From JABWBD01 sp040768665 (lineage in GTDB: Bacteria; Planctomycetota; Planctomycetia; Pirellulales; Thermoguttaceae), in the NCBI GenBank assembly GCA_040768665.1, contig JAXGMN010000083.1, positions 1 to 41,018 of the forward strand: a DNA stretch of 41,018 bases, in the 5' to 3' direction. Positions 1-7,502 of this stretch are shown in pieces. Every line of letters starts with the position of its first letter. The stretch's first letter is position 1. The translations under genes and the position numbers were made by a program. Below the pieces are notes generated by a model. It did not search any database, was not told the DNA's origin, and saw nothing but the letters and a program-made list of their open reading frames with translations.

Positions 1-178
1 GTTGCTGGGCGGTTCGGCAGAATCGCTTCAGCGAGACCAGAAACCTGAAGCAGAAACGTAAGAGAACATCAAGAACGTACAGGGATTGAAAACGGGGCGG
101 CCGGTGAGGCCCAAGGCGCCAACCAAGTCCCACACCCGCCAGGCATCTACCGGGCGGATTGGTCTGCGCGCCCGGGGC
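1..178. repeat. Dispersed structured repeat, copy R1 (5' end outside window)
   Basis: This copy aligns with two others near 2.5-2.7 kb and 2.9-3.1 kb. Shared blocks are a GGCAGAA stretch, the AAGCAGAAA block, the stem strand GGCCGGTGAGG at 99-109, the loop block CCAAGGCGCCAAC, and a 3' end reading GCGGATTGGTCTGC. Relative to the other copies it carries an extra segment of about 30 bases at roughly 58-95, and its right stem strand (129-140) is degenerate. It ends about 50 bases before the start of the delta-60 surface-protein gene, so it lies in that gene's upstream region. Function unknown. Confidence 0.6.
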
Positions 179-228
179 GATGATGCCTTTATTGTACCGC
201 GGGCCGAACAATAGTGGGAGACGACGTC

Positions 229-2360
229 ATGTTATCACTGCTGACCCGTTTGATGCGTTGCGGGGAATCACGCACCGTTAAAAAAGGGAGTCGGAGGAAG
301 CGACGTTTTGGCACAATGGACGCGCGCTTGGAGCGGAGCGTTTGGAGGACCGTACCCTCCTATCGGCAGGCGCGCTCGACCCGACGTATGAGAATGGACG
401 AATCACCGGCGGCGCGAGGTTTATCGATGTTTCTGGTGAGCTTGTTCAGCCCGACCAGAAGGTTGTGGTCGTGGGAACGGGGTACGATGCAGTGCAGCCG
501 GTAACGCACCAGGACGATCGCATTGTCTTGGCGCGATTCAACGTCGACGGTAGTCCTGACAGTACCTTTGGCATCGGCGGTATCGTTACCAGCCGATACT
601 GGTGGGACTCTTACGCAACGAGTGCTTATGCGGCAGCTCTTCAGCCAGACGGCAAGATTCTAGTTGCAGGATCAGTAGCGGGATCTGTGTCGGCCATCGC
701 GCGTTACAACAATGATGGGAGTCTGGACACGAGTTTTGGTAACGGTGGCTGGGTGTTGCCGCCCGAGGAGACGTACGGCTTCATGCGGAGCGCACAAACG
801 GTTGGTGTGCAGTCCGACGGGAAAATCGTGATCACTGGTCCGTCGACTTACAACACGATCCCACTCGCACGATACAACGCGGATGGCAGCCCTGACTCCG
901 AGTTTGGGGTTGGTGGAATCCAATTGGTATATGTCGAGGAAGGGGCGCAGATAAAAGCTCTCGGGTTTGAGCCGGACGGGAAGATCGTAGTCGCCGGCAG
1001 GGTGGGGTCAGACGCGTATGACTTCCTCGTGGCTCGCTTCAACGTAGACGGAAGTCTGGACCAGACCTTCGGGGGCAGTGGCTTTAGGTGCGCAGACTTC
1101 GGCGGTGGATCCGACGATGCTAACGCCCTGGTGATCCAGCCGGATGGGAAGATCCTTGTCGGAGGCACCACTCGTGAGCGCTTGCCGTGGGAACTCGGCG
1201 ATCCTGATTTTGCGATGACTCGTTTTAACGTCGACGGTGGCCTGGACGAGACTTTCGGCACCTTTGGCCTGGTCACCACGGATTTCGGTTCCGCTTCTGT
1301 CCTGAGCAATGACTATGCAAATGCACTTGTCATTGATCGGGACGGCAAAATTCTGCTGGCTGGCAGTACCGGCGACCGTCGAACGGCCATCGCACGATAC
1401 AACCCGGACGGAAGCCTTGATGCGGACTTCGGCGACAACGGGATGCTTCTAACGACCACAATACCGGGAGCATCTGGTGCTGTTCGGGCAGCGATCCAGC
1501 CGGACGGAAGAATTGTTATTGTCTCGCCTTGGTTTGCGTGGTCCTACTACCCAGAAGGGTTTACGCTCGCGCGCTACCTACCCGGGTCCGTGGGCTTCTA
1601 TGACAACGGAGATTCGGCGGGAAAGGTGCTCATTGCCGCCGGAACTTCGGGAGACGACCGAATTCACTTTACACCGGACGATCTCGGCGATGGAATTGAG
1701 GTCACCATCAACGCTGTCGCCTACGGGGCGTTCAACGCCGATCGCCTGATCGCCATGGGCGAGGGGGGCGACGATTGGATTGAAGCCGCGGGAGGAATAA
1801 CGGCTAGTGCGTGGTTCTTCGGCGGCGAGGGCAACGATCGCCTCAAGGGAGGCGGCGGCAACAACGTCCTCGTCGGCGGCACCGGCGACGATCTGTTGGT
1901 GGGCGGAAGCGCCCGGGATCTGTTGATTGGCGGTGGGGGCGCCGATAGGTTGGTGGGCAGCGCCCAAGACGACATCCTGATTTCGGGTACCACGGACCAC
2001 GACACACGTGCGCTGGCACTCGCTGCGATTATGAACGAGTGGACCTCCGCCCGAACCTACGTCGAGCGCACCGCAAACCTTTTCGGCAACGGCACGGGGG
2101 ATCGCGCCAACGGTCTCGTGTTTCTCACTTTAGACCGCTATTGGTGCGATGAATACATGGGCGAGTGGCAGATTGCGACTGGAACCGTACATGACGACGA
2201 CGCCAGCGATGTCCTCACGGGGTCCGCGGGACAGGACTGGTTCTTCGCCAACATGGTGCTCGGAAGCGAGACCCCGGACAATGCCACTCAAAAGGACAAG
2301 ATCACCGACCTGCACGCCGCGGAGTTCGCTCCGGACCTGGACTGGATCCTTTCCTATTAG
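229..2360 (+). CDS. LEPR-XLL delta-60 repeat / RTX-like surface protein (frameshifted near its N-terminus)
   Basis: Predicted extracellular or cell-surface protein. The body, open from 282, has at least six delta-60 repeats of the pattern R(F/Y)N.DGS.D..FG..G (about nt 530-1450), then hemolysin-type glycine/aspartate repeats (GGTGDD, GGSARD, GGGGAD; about nt 1750-1990) that usually bind calcium, and a C-terminal module with DVLTGSAGQDWFFA seen in other planctomycete RTX-like proteins. The natural start is probably ATG 229 behind GGGAGACG. It gives a basic leader ending RRKRRFG, but the LEPR-XLL motif ERLEDRTLLS (nt 336-365) lies in another frame. One base appears to be missing between about 308 and 330. 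A TTG at 342 would give a 672-residue protein lacking the leader. The motif is typical of planctomycete exported giants; ligand and role are unknown. Confidence 0.8.
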
Positions 2361-2445
2361 CCTGGCAACCATTCAGTTGTGGCACTCGCCGTTCGTAGCC
2401 GGCTGCGCCCGAAAGTGCAAAAGGGCCAGAGGATAAGGAGCGAGT

Positions 2446-2473
2446 AGCCCCGGGCGGTTGCGCGCCCGGGGCT
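2446..2473 (+). terminator. Hairpin terminator candidate after the delta-60 gene
   Basis: A perfect 11-bp stem (AGCCCCGGGCG / CGCCCGGGGCT) with a 6-base loop lies 85 bases after the stop codon. There is no T-run, so intrinsic termination is only plausible; it may instead be part of the repeat that follows. Confidence 0.4.
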
Positions 2474-2484
2474 CCCGCAGGCAC

Positions 2485-2720
2485 GAACGAGCGGCTTTGC
2501 GCTCGCAGCTTGAACCGTGAATACTCTTGCCTGGACAGTCTCTGTTCACCGTTCAAGCGGCGCCCCAGGGCATCGACCGCGCGTTTCGGCAGAAACGCCG
2601 CGGCAACAGCAGAAAGCCGACGCAGAAAAGAAAGCGACCGGTGAGGTCCAAGGCGCCAACATTGTCCCTCACCGGCCCGGCATCTCTCGCGCGGATTGGT
2701 CTGCGCCGCGCGGGAGATGA
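2485..2720. repeat. Dispersed structured repeat, copy R2
   Basis: Full-length copy of the R family. Its first hairpin pairs GCTTGAACCGTGAA (2508-2521) with TTCACCGTTCAAGC (2545-2558), 13 of 14 positions. The second pairs CCGGTGAG (2638-2645) with CTCACCGG (2668-2675) around the conserved loop block CCAAGGCGCCAAC. It ends with GCGGATTGGTCTGC, about 50 bases before the start codon of a small signal-peptide ORF. The two-hairpin layout suggests a structured RNA or a DNA-level palindromic element. No family was recognised. Confidence 0.65.
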
Positions 2721-2768
2721 GCGTTGCAGCGCAAGCCAAGTCCAAGAGAAAGAGACGGAGGCTGTATC

Positions 2769-2906
2769 ATGACTCGTTTCTGCACTCGACGCACGTTGTG
2801 TCTGGCGATCGTCCTGGCGGCCGGGGTGACGGCCGGAGGCATGCTCTCACCTGCCAGCACGGGCAAGCCGCAAGGTTGGTCTTTGGCGTCGCAGCTTGAA
2901 AAGTGA
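2769..2906 (+). pseudogene. Orphan signal-peptide ORF, probable 5' remnant of an exported-protein gene
   Basis: A 45-codon ORF starts at ATG 2769 with GGAGG eight bases upstream. The product begins MTRFCTRR and continues LCLAIVLAAGVTAGGML, a clear Sec-type signal peptide, but then stops within about 20 residues, where the sequence runs into repeat copy R3 (QLEK is encoded by the repeat edge). A start codon with good ribosome binding site and export signal but no mature domain suggests loss of the rest of a gene, perhaps by recombination between R copies. A genuine small secreted peptide is possible. Confidence 0.45.
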
Positions 2907-3110
2907 ATACGCTTGACGCCCGACAAGCCGGGACGGTCTCTCTTCACGGTTCAAGCAGCGCTCCAGGGCTTCGACCGGGTGTTTGGGCAGCAGCGCCGCG
3001 GCAACAGCAGAAAGCCGAAGCAGAAAGACCAAACCGGCCGGCGAGGCCAAGGCGCCAACCATGTCCTCACCGGCCTGGCTTCTCTCTCGCGGATTGCTCT
3101 GCACGGCGCG
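2875..3110. repeat. Dispersed structured repeat, copy R3
   Basis: Third copy of the R family, in direct orientation. Hairpin 1 pairs 2894-2907 with 2943-2956 (GCTTGAA...TTCAAGC, with internal mismatches). Hairpin 2 pairs GGCCGGCGAGG (3036-3046) with CCTCACCGGCC (3065-3075), one mismatch, around the same CCAAGGCGCCAAC loop block. Its right end abuts the REP/RAYT locus, and no intact gene follows it. Confidence 0.65.
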
Positions 3111-3111
3111 G

Positions 3112-3147
3112 CTTGCTTGCCCGCGGGATGGTTACGTTCCTTGCTAC
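3112..3147 (-). repeat. Class B REP, degenerate copy
   Basis: Read on minus: GTAGCAAGGAACGTAACCAT, then CCCGCGGG, with the far half of the palindrome eroded. It lies 71 bases beyond the next class B copy, matching the pair seen 3' of the intact RAYT. Confidence 0.65.
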
Positions 3148-3174
3148 CTCCGCTCCGCGCCGCCCAGCCACCGC

Positions 3175-3218
3175 GAATGCCCGCGGCTCGCCCGCGGGAT
3201 CGTTACGCTCCTTGCTAC
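3175..3218 (-). repeat. Class B REP (repetitive extragenic palindrome)
   Basis: On the minus strand it reads GTAGCAAGGAGCGTAACGAT, followed by the stem-loop CCCGCGG-GCGAG-CCGCGGG and GCATTC. The leading GTAG is the conserved tetranucleotide recognised by RAYT enzymes in characterised systems. The 3' end of the decayed RAYT copy runs directly into it, and the TAG of that remnant lies inside GTAG. Confidence 0.8.
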
Positions 3219-3317
3219 AGCTCGTGCCAACGCCGCACGTAGAACCGATCTTCTTCGACTCCACCTCCCCATAGCTGCCGATGTGCGCGCTTTGATGCCA
3301 GAGCCGCTCGACGCTTG
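3215..3317 (-). pseudogene. 3' remnant of a second RAYT transposase
   Basis: About 100 bases match the last 35 codons of the intact RAYT at 4403-5260. Reading minus, ERLWHQSAHIGSYGEVESKKIG matches the intact protein's ERLWQPSAYIGSYGELESKKIG, and after a small frameshift the end YVRRWHEL matches YVRRWHREL. The stop codon again lies in the GTAG of a class B REP, and a class A array lies on the upstream side. This is therefore the relic of a complete second module whose transposase has been deleted except for its tail. Confidence 0.8.
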
Positions 3318-3352
3318 AGCAGATTGGACCCGAGTCGGAGGGCGGCTGCATG

Positions 3353-4275
3353 TAGCTGGGAGCGTACAGATCCCCGGGGCGAGCCCGGAGCATTTTGGGG
3401 TTGAGGCCGGGCCGGGCTCCGGTAGCTGGGAGCGTAAAGATCCCCGGGGCGAGCCCGGGGCATTTTGGGGTTGAGGCCGGGCCGGGCTGCGGTAGCTGGG
3501 GAGCGAAAGATCCCGGGCGAGCCCGGGGCATTTTGGGGTTGAGGCGGGGCCGGGCCCGTAGCTGGGAGGTAAAGATCCGGGGCGAGCCCGCATTTTGGGT
3601 TGAGTGGGCCGGGCTCCGGTAGCTGGGAGCAAGATCTCGGGGCGAGCCTTGGGCATTTTGGGGTTGAGGCGGGGCCGGGCTCCGGTAGCTGGGGAGCGAA
3701 AGATCCCCGGGGCGGGGCATGGGGTGAGGCGGGAAAAGATTCGGCAAGCCCGGGGCATTTTGGGGTTGAGGCGGGGGCCGGCTCCGGTAGCTGGGAGGTA
3801 CGATCCCGGGGCAGGCCCGGGGCATTTTGGGGTTGAGGCGGGGCCGGGCTCCGGTAGCTGGGAGCGAAAGATCCCCGGAGCAGGCCCGGGGCATTTTGGG
3901 GTTGAGGCGGGGCCGGCCCGGTAGCTGGGAGCGTAAGATCCCCGGGCGGCGCCCGGGGCATTTTGGGGTGGAGGCGGGCGGTGGTAGCTGGGAGCGGAAG
4001 GCAGCGGGCATTTGGGGTTGAGGCGGGCTCCGGGTAGCTGGGAGGTGAAAGATCTCGGGGCGAGCTCGGGCATTTTTGGAGTGGAGGCGCGGGGGGAGGA
4101 AGTCGGGCGGCGGGGCATTTTGGTGAGGCGGCTCCGGTAGCTGGGAAGAGCGTAATGATCTCGGGGCAGGCCCGGGGCATTTTGGGTGGAGGGGCGGGGC
4201 GGGCTCCGGTAGCTGGAGAGCGTAAAGATCCCCGGGGCGAGCCCGGGGCGTTGTGGGGTGGAGGGGCGGCGGATG
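3353..4275 (+). repeat. Class A REP array, left (13 GTAG-headed units plus 2 degenerate ones)
   Basis: Tandem units begin with GTAGCTGGGAGCG, followed by a GATCCCCGGGGC palindrome, CATTTTGGGG, and a G/C-rich linker. GTAG headers are at 3353, 3422, 3492, 3558, 3619, 3685, 3787, 3854, 3921, 3984, 4034, 4137 and 4209. The two gaps of about 102 bases each hold a unit that lost its header (around 3730 and 4085). The period is mostly 61-72 bases and units carry many small indels, so this array is older than the right-hand one. Linkers are conserved between units, which excludes a CRISPR array. Long minus-strand ORFs through it (rich in NPKMPRA-like repeats) are repeat artefacts. Confidence 0.85.
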
Positions 4276-4295
4276 AAATCCGTGAGGCCATCGGA

Positions 4296-4339
4296 GAATG
4301 CCCGCGGCTCGCCCGCGGGATCGTTACGCTCCTTGCTAC
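4296..4339 (-). repeat. Class B REP, distal copy 3' of RAYT
   Basis: On minus it reads GTAGCAAGGAGCGTAACGAT, CCCGCGG-GCGAG-CCGCGGG, GCATTC. It is identical in core to the copy 67 bases away next to the RAYT stop codon. Confidence 0.85.
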
Positions 4340-4362
4340 CTCCGAGCCGCGCCGTCATCGGA

Positions 4363-4406
4363 GAATGCCCGCGGCTCGCCCGCGGGATCGTTACGCTCCT
4401 TGCTAC
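4363..4406 (-). repeat. Class B REP, proximal copy overlapping the RAYT stop codon
   Basis: Same core as its neighbour. Its GTAG header overlaps the transposase stop codon (TAG, 4405-4403). With the class A units on the other side of the gene it forms an inverted pair whose GTAG ends both face the transposase gene. Confidence 0.85.
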
Positions 4407-5260
4407 AGCTCGCGATGCCAACGCCGGACATAAGCGCCAATCTTCTTCGACTCCAGCTCTCCGTAGCTGCCGATATAGGCGCTCGGCTGCCAGAGCCGCT
4501 CGACGCCGGCGCGGATGACCACGTCGTCGAAATCGCTCCACATCATCTCTTGCGACGCGTTCATCAGCGCGACGACAAGCTCCGCGGGTGATACACTCGG
4601 ATGAAGTCGCACAGCCAAATGAACGTGATCCGGCACGAACGACACCTTCTGCAACACAAAACGCGTCTGCTCCTGGAGCTCTCGCCAGCACTGTGTGGTG
4701 GCCTCGGCCGAGCTTTGGGCGAATACGCCCTTTCTCCGCCAGGTAGAGAGCACGACGTGCAGTTGCAGGATTGTCACCGCATGGACTGCGCTGAGGCGCT
4801 GTTCGTCTGCCGGGGTAATCGGAAAGGTTTTGACGAAGACAGGCGGGTGTCGCCGCGAAAGATAGCGGTGATGCTCCCCTTGCTTCTCGAGATATTGCTC
4901 GACGGTCTCCGCCGAAGACTGACCGGCGGTGGATGCGAAATAGCCCTTGCTCAAGAGATTCTCCGGCTGATCCAGCGCGAGCCGCTCGCGGAGCCACTTG
5001 CTGATGCGTCCCTTCAACTTGCCGGCAAATGCGGCGACCGTTTCCGCCGGCAGAAGGCTTGCCAACGCCAGGACGCTGGTTGAATCGGCCGAAGCTTCGA
5101 GAATGTGGACGTCGTAGGGGGCGAGGCAGGATTGCAGGGCTTCGCAGGTGAGGCCGGCCAGGACTGGCTGGACGCGGGCTCGGTACGTCTTGCAGCGAAG
5201 ATATACGCGGTAGCACCAGGCGAACTCGAGTTCGTCCGATTGATAGGGCTGGATGAGCAT
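4403..5260 (-). CDS. REP-associated tyrosine transposase (RAYT) with two tandem Y1 domains, the first HUH-less
   Basis: IS200/IS605-like HUH nuclease expected to nick single-stranded REP hairpins at GTAG. The likely start is ATG 5260, preceded by GAGG; an in-frame GTG lies at 5275. Numbering below is from that GTG (290 residues). Domain 2 (about 168-290) has the HUH motif PDHVHL (H217, H219), an N-terminal strand LHVVLSTWRRK, and a C-terminal helix with Y282. Domain 1 (about 16-136) has the same plan: a VYLRCKTYR-like strand, LKGRISKWL, and a helix with Y128 in EQYLEKQ. At the HUH position it reads ADSTSVLAL (64-68), so both histidines are gone. Typical Y1 proteins are about half this length. 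REP arrays on both sides support the RAYT assignment. Domain duplication is read directly; activity is inferred. Confidence 0.88.
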   Translation of the reverse strand: MLIQPYQSDELEFAWCYRVYLRCKTYRARVQPVLAGLTCEALQSCLAPYDVHILEASADSTSVLALASLLPAETVAAFAGKLKGRISKWLRERLALDQPENLLSKGYFASTAGQSSAETVEQYLEKQGEHHRYLSRRHPPVFVKTFPITPADEQRLSAVHAVTILQLHVVLSTWRRKGVFAQSSAEATTQCWRELQEQTRFVLQKVSFVPDHVHLAVRLHPSVSPAELVVALMNASQEMMWSDFDDVVIRAGVERLWQPSAYIGSYGELESKKIGAYVRRWHREL

Positions 5261-5324
5261 GGCTGAGCACCTCACTCCGCGGGCCTTGGATGGATAGTAG
5301 CATAGCGAATCGGGAGGCAGCGCG

Positions 5325-5888
5325 ATAGCTGGGAGCGTAACGATCCCCGGGGCAGGCCCGGGGCATTTTGGAGTGGAGGGGCGGGGCCGGGCTGCCGTAG
5401 CTGGGAAGCGGGACGATCCCCGGGGCAGGCCCGGGGCATTTTGGAGTGGAGGGGCGGGGCGGTTGCGTGTAGCGGAGAGCGTAACGATCCCCGGGGCAGG
5501 CCCGGGGCATTTTGGAGTGGAGGGGCGGGGCCGGGCTGCCGTAGCTGGGAGCGTAACGATCCCCGGGGCAGGCCCGGGGCATTTTGGAGTGGAGGGGCGG
5601 GGCCGGGCTGCCGTAGCGGGAGCGTAACGATCCCCGGGGCAGGCCGGGGCATTTTGGAGTGGAGGGGCGGGGCCGGGCAGCCGTAGCTGGGAGCGTAACG
5701 ATCCCCGGGGCAGGCCCGGGGCATTTTGGACTGGAGGCGCGGGGCGGCTGGGTAGCTGGGAGCGTAACGATCCTCGGGGCAGGCCCGGGGCATTTTGGAC
5801 TGGAGGCGCGGGGCGGCTGCGCGTGGCTGGGAGCGTAACGATCCCCGGGGCAGGCCCGGGGCATTTTGGGGTAGAGGACGGGGCGGCT
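5325..5888 (+). repeat. Class A REP array, right (8 units, 69-72 bp period)
   Basis: Eight units of GTAGCTGGGAGCGTAACGAT, then CCCCGGG-GCAGG-CCCGGGG, CATTTTGGA and a G-rich linker. Headers are at 5325 (ATAG), 5397, 5469, 5541, 5613, 5683, 5752 and 5823 (GTGG). The first four intervals are exactly 72 bases. Units are much more alike than those of the left array, indicating recent expansion or gene conversion. The array lies upstream of the RAYT gene with the GTAG side towards it. The terminal units carry altered headers. Confidence 0.88.
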
Positions 5889-6277
5889 CCATGAACGGTT
5901 TTGGAAAGGGGGTGGTACTGAAGCTATCAATCGCTGGTCCTTCGAGAAACGCGCACGTTGGAGGACTGCGAAATGGCCTTCGACCAGGTCCGTGAAAGAC
6001 CGGACGCCAGCCCTGAGCTCACGTGAGGAAGTAGAAAGAGCGGCCGGGCGGCCAGGCGGGGCTCTGCGCGGCGACTCTGCCGGGTGGGAAGGGGCGTGTG
6101 CTTGAGCCGCCCGCAACCCGCTAGACGTGTGCCGTAGCGTCTTTCCCCTCCGGAGGTGCAAACTTAGCTTGCCAAACTGCAGTGATATGCGAGAATTACG
6201 TTGGGGAACAAGGGCATCGGCGGCAGCCGGTCCGCTCCGGTCATGCCGTCGCACACGATCGGTTTTGGGGTGATCTT
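5889..6277. other. Intergenic region between REP array and small conserved gene
   Basis: About 390 bases. I see no convincing coding sequence, REP unit or RNA gene. A promoter for the following gene is presumably here but no clear -35/-10 could be assigned. Confidence 0.4.
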
Positions 6278-6550
6278 ATGGTGAGTAGCGAAACCGAGCT
6301 ACTGACGAGGTTCGACGAGCTCAAATCTGGCGATCGGATCGAGGTGGAGCATCTCGTGACGGTGGGGATGAAGCGGTGGACCACGAAGACCGTGGGAACC
6401 GTCGTTCGCACGGAGCGGCGCCGCCATGGCCTGCATTTTCGTCGCAATGTCGACGACAAAGTCTTCAGCGATGTCATCCTCTTGGAATTGCCGGATGGCG
6501 AGCTTACGACTGTGACGATGGACGAATTCACGGTCGTGCGGCCGGCGTAG
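6278..6550 (+). CDS. Small conserved hypothetical protein (90 aa)
   Basis: The product from ATG 6278 begins MVSSETELLTRFDELKSGDR. It has a core GDRIEVEHLVTVGMKRWTTK followed by GTVVRTERRRHGLHFRR and a C-terminal PDGELTTVTMDEFTVV. The composition and length suggest a compact beta-rich domain, perhaps nucleic-acid binding given the arginine cluster, but no family was identified. The open frame extends to 6182, but ATG 6278 starts the homogeneous part and has GGGGTGAT upstream. The radical SAM gene follows 73 bases downstream on the same strand, so they may be co-transcribed. No signal peptide or membrane segment. Confidence 0.65.
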   Translation: MVSSETELLTRFDELKSGDRIEVEHLVTVGMKRWTTKTVGTVVRTERRRHGLHFRRNVDDKVFSDVILLELPDGELTTVTMDEFTVVRPA

Positions 6551-6623
6551 GCCGATCGGATTTGGTGGAGTCTCTTCGAAGCGGACGGTTTCGCCCGCGG
6601 TGGGGGGTGTTTTTTTCGAACCG

Positions 6624-7502
6624 ATGAATCAGCCGTACGACCCCGCCAGTTCCCTCTTCGAGGCTCATCCGCGAACGTTCGAGACGAACCGCTACGTATA
6701 CCCGGTCGTGAGCCGTCGTTCCGGCGGGATCTCGATCGGGGTCAACCTGAATCTCGACAAGGTGTGCAACTTCGACTGCGTCTACTGCCAGGTCGATCGG
6801 GCGGAACTGGGCACACGCGAGTTCGTCGAGACCGATCGGCTGATTGGGGAACTCGAAGAAACGATCGCCCTGATCGAGTCGGGCCGCATTTTCGAAACCC
6901 CGAAATTCGAGCACACCCCGCCGGCCTTTCGGCGGCTGAACGATATCGCTTTCAGCGGTGACGGCGAGCCGACCACGTACCGCAATTTCGACGAAATCGT
7001 CTCGGCCACCGCGCTCGTCCGCCGACGCCACCGGCTCGATGACGTGAAGCTCGTGCTGATCAGCAACGCCAGCATGTTTCATCGCGACCGCGTCCGCGGG
7101 GCGCTCGAGATCCTCGACGCCAACAACGGCGAGATCTGGGCCAAGCTGGACGCCGGTACGGAAGATTACTACAAGAAGATCATTCGCACAGCGATCCCCT
7201 TTCAGCGTATCCTCGATAATCTGCTCAGCGCCGCGCGAGTGCGGCCGATCGTGATCCAGTCGCTCTTCATGCGGGTCAACGGCGATCCGCCGTCGCTCGA
7301 CGAGCAGCGGGCGTATTGCGATCGGCTCAGCGAAATTCTCGCCGCCGGCGGAAAGATCAAGCTGGTCCAGGTGCATACGATCGCCCGCCCGCCCGCGGAA
7401 ACCTGGGTCGCGCCGCTTCCCGACTCGCTTGTCGATGCCGTGGCCAAGCTCGTCCGAGACCGAACCGGTCTGCCGGTCGCCAAGTTCTACGGGGCGAAGT
7501 GA
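6624..7502 (+). CDS. Radical SAM protein
   Basis: Cytoplasmic radical S-adenosylmethionine enzyme of about 292 residues. The 4Fe-4S binding motif is CNFDCVYCQ (CxxxCxxC; about residues 50-57), and FSGDGEPT further on is the glycine/glutamate motif that contacts SAM. The later segment with LVLISNASMF and IWAKLDAGTE follows the TIM-barrel strand order of this superfamily. It resembles the Fe-S oxidoreductases grouped with COG0731; the substrate cannot be deduced. ATG 6624 was chosen over an in-frame GTG at 6600 because similarity starts near MNQPYDPASSLFEAHPR. No transport signal is seen. The stop is followed by about 390 bases without a gene. Confidence 0.85.
   Translation: MNQPYDPASSLFEAHPRTFETNRYVYPVVSRRSGGISIGVNLNLDKVCNFDCVYCQVDRAELGTREFVETDRLIGELEETIALIESGRIFETPKFEHTPPAFRRLNDIAFSGDGEPTTYRNFDEIVSATALVRRRHRLDDVKLVLISNASMFHRDRVRGALEILDANNGEIWAKLDAGTEDYYKKIIRTAIPFQRILDNLLSAARVRPIVIQSLFMRVNGDPPSLDEQRAYCDRLSEILAAGGKIKLVQVHTIARPPAETWVAPLPDSLVDAVAKLVRDRTGLPVAKFYGAK

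Noticed and set aside
2446..2473. The hairpin after the delta-60 gene as a class A REP, because of its CCCCGGG core.
   Set aside because: It lacks the GTAG header and the GGAGCGTAACGAT flank; the similarity is limited to the G/C-rich stem.
3353..5888. Possible CRISPR arrays, because of the regular period.
   Set aside because: The sequences between palindromes are conserved rather than unique, the period is about 70 bases with internal homology throughout, and no cas genes are present.
3144..6254. A 1036-codon minus-strand frame rich in proline repeats such as NAPGLPRGSLRS.
   Set aside because: It is translation of the REP arrays, runs through the RAYT gene in another frame, and has no start context.
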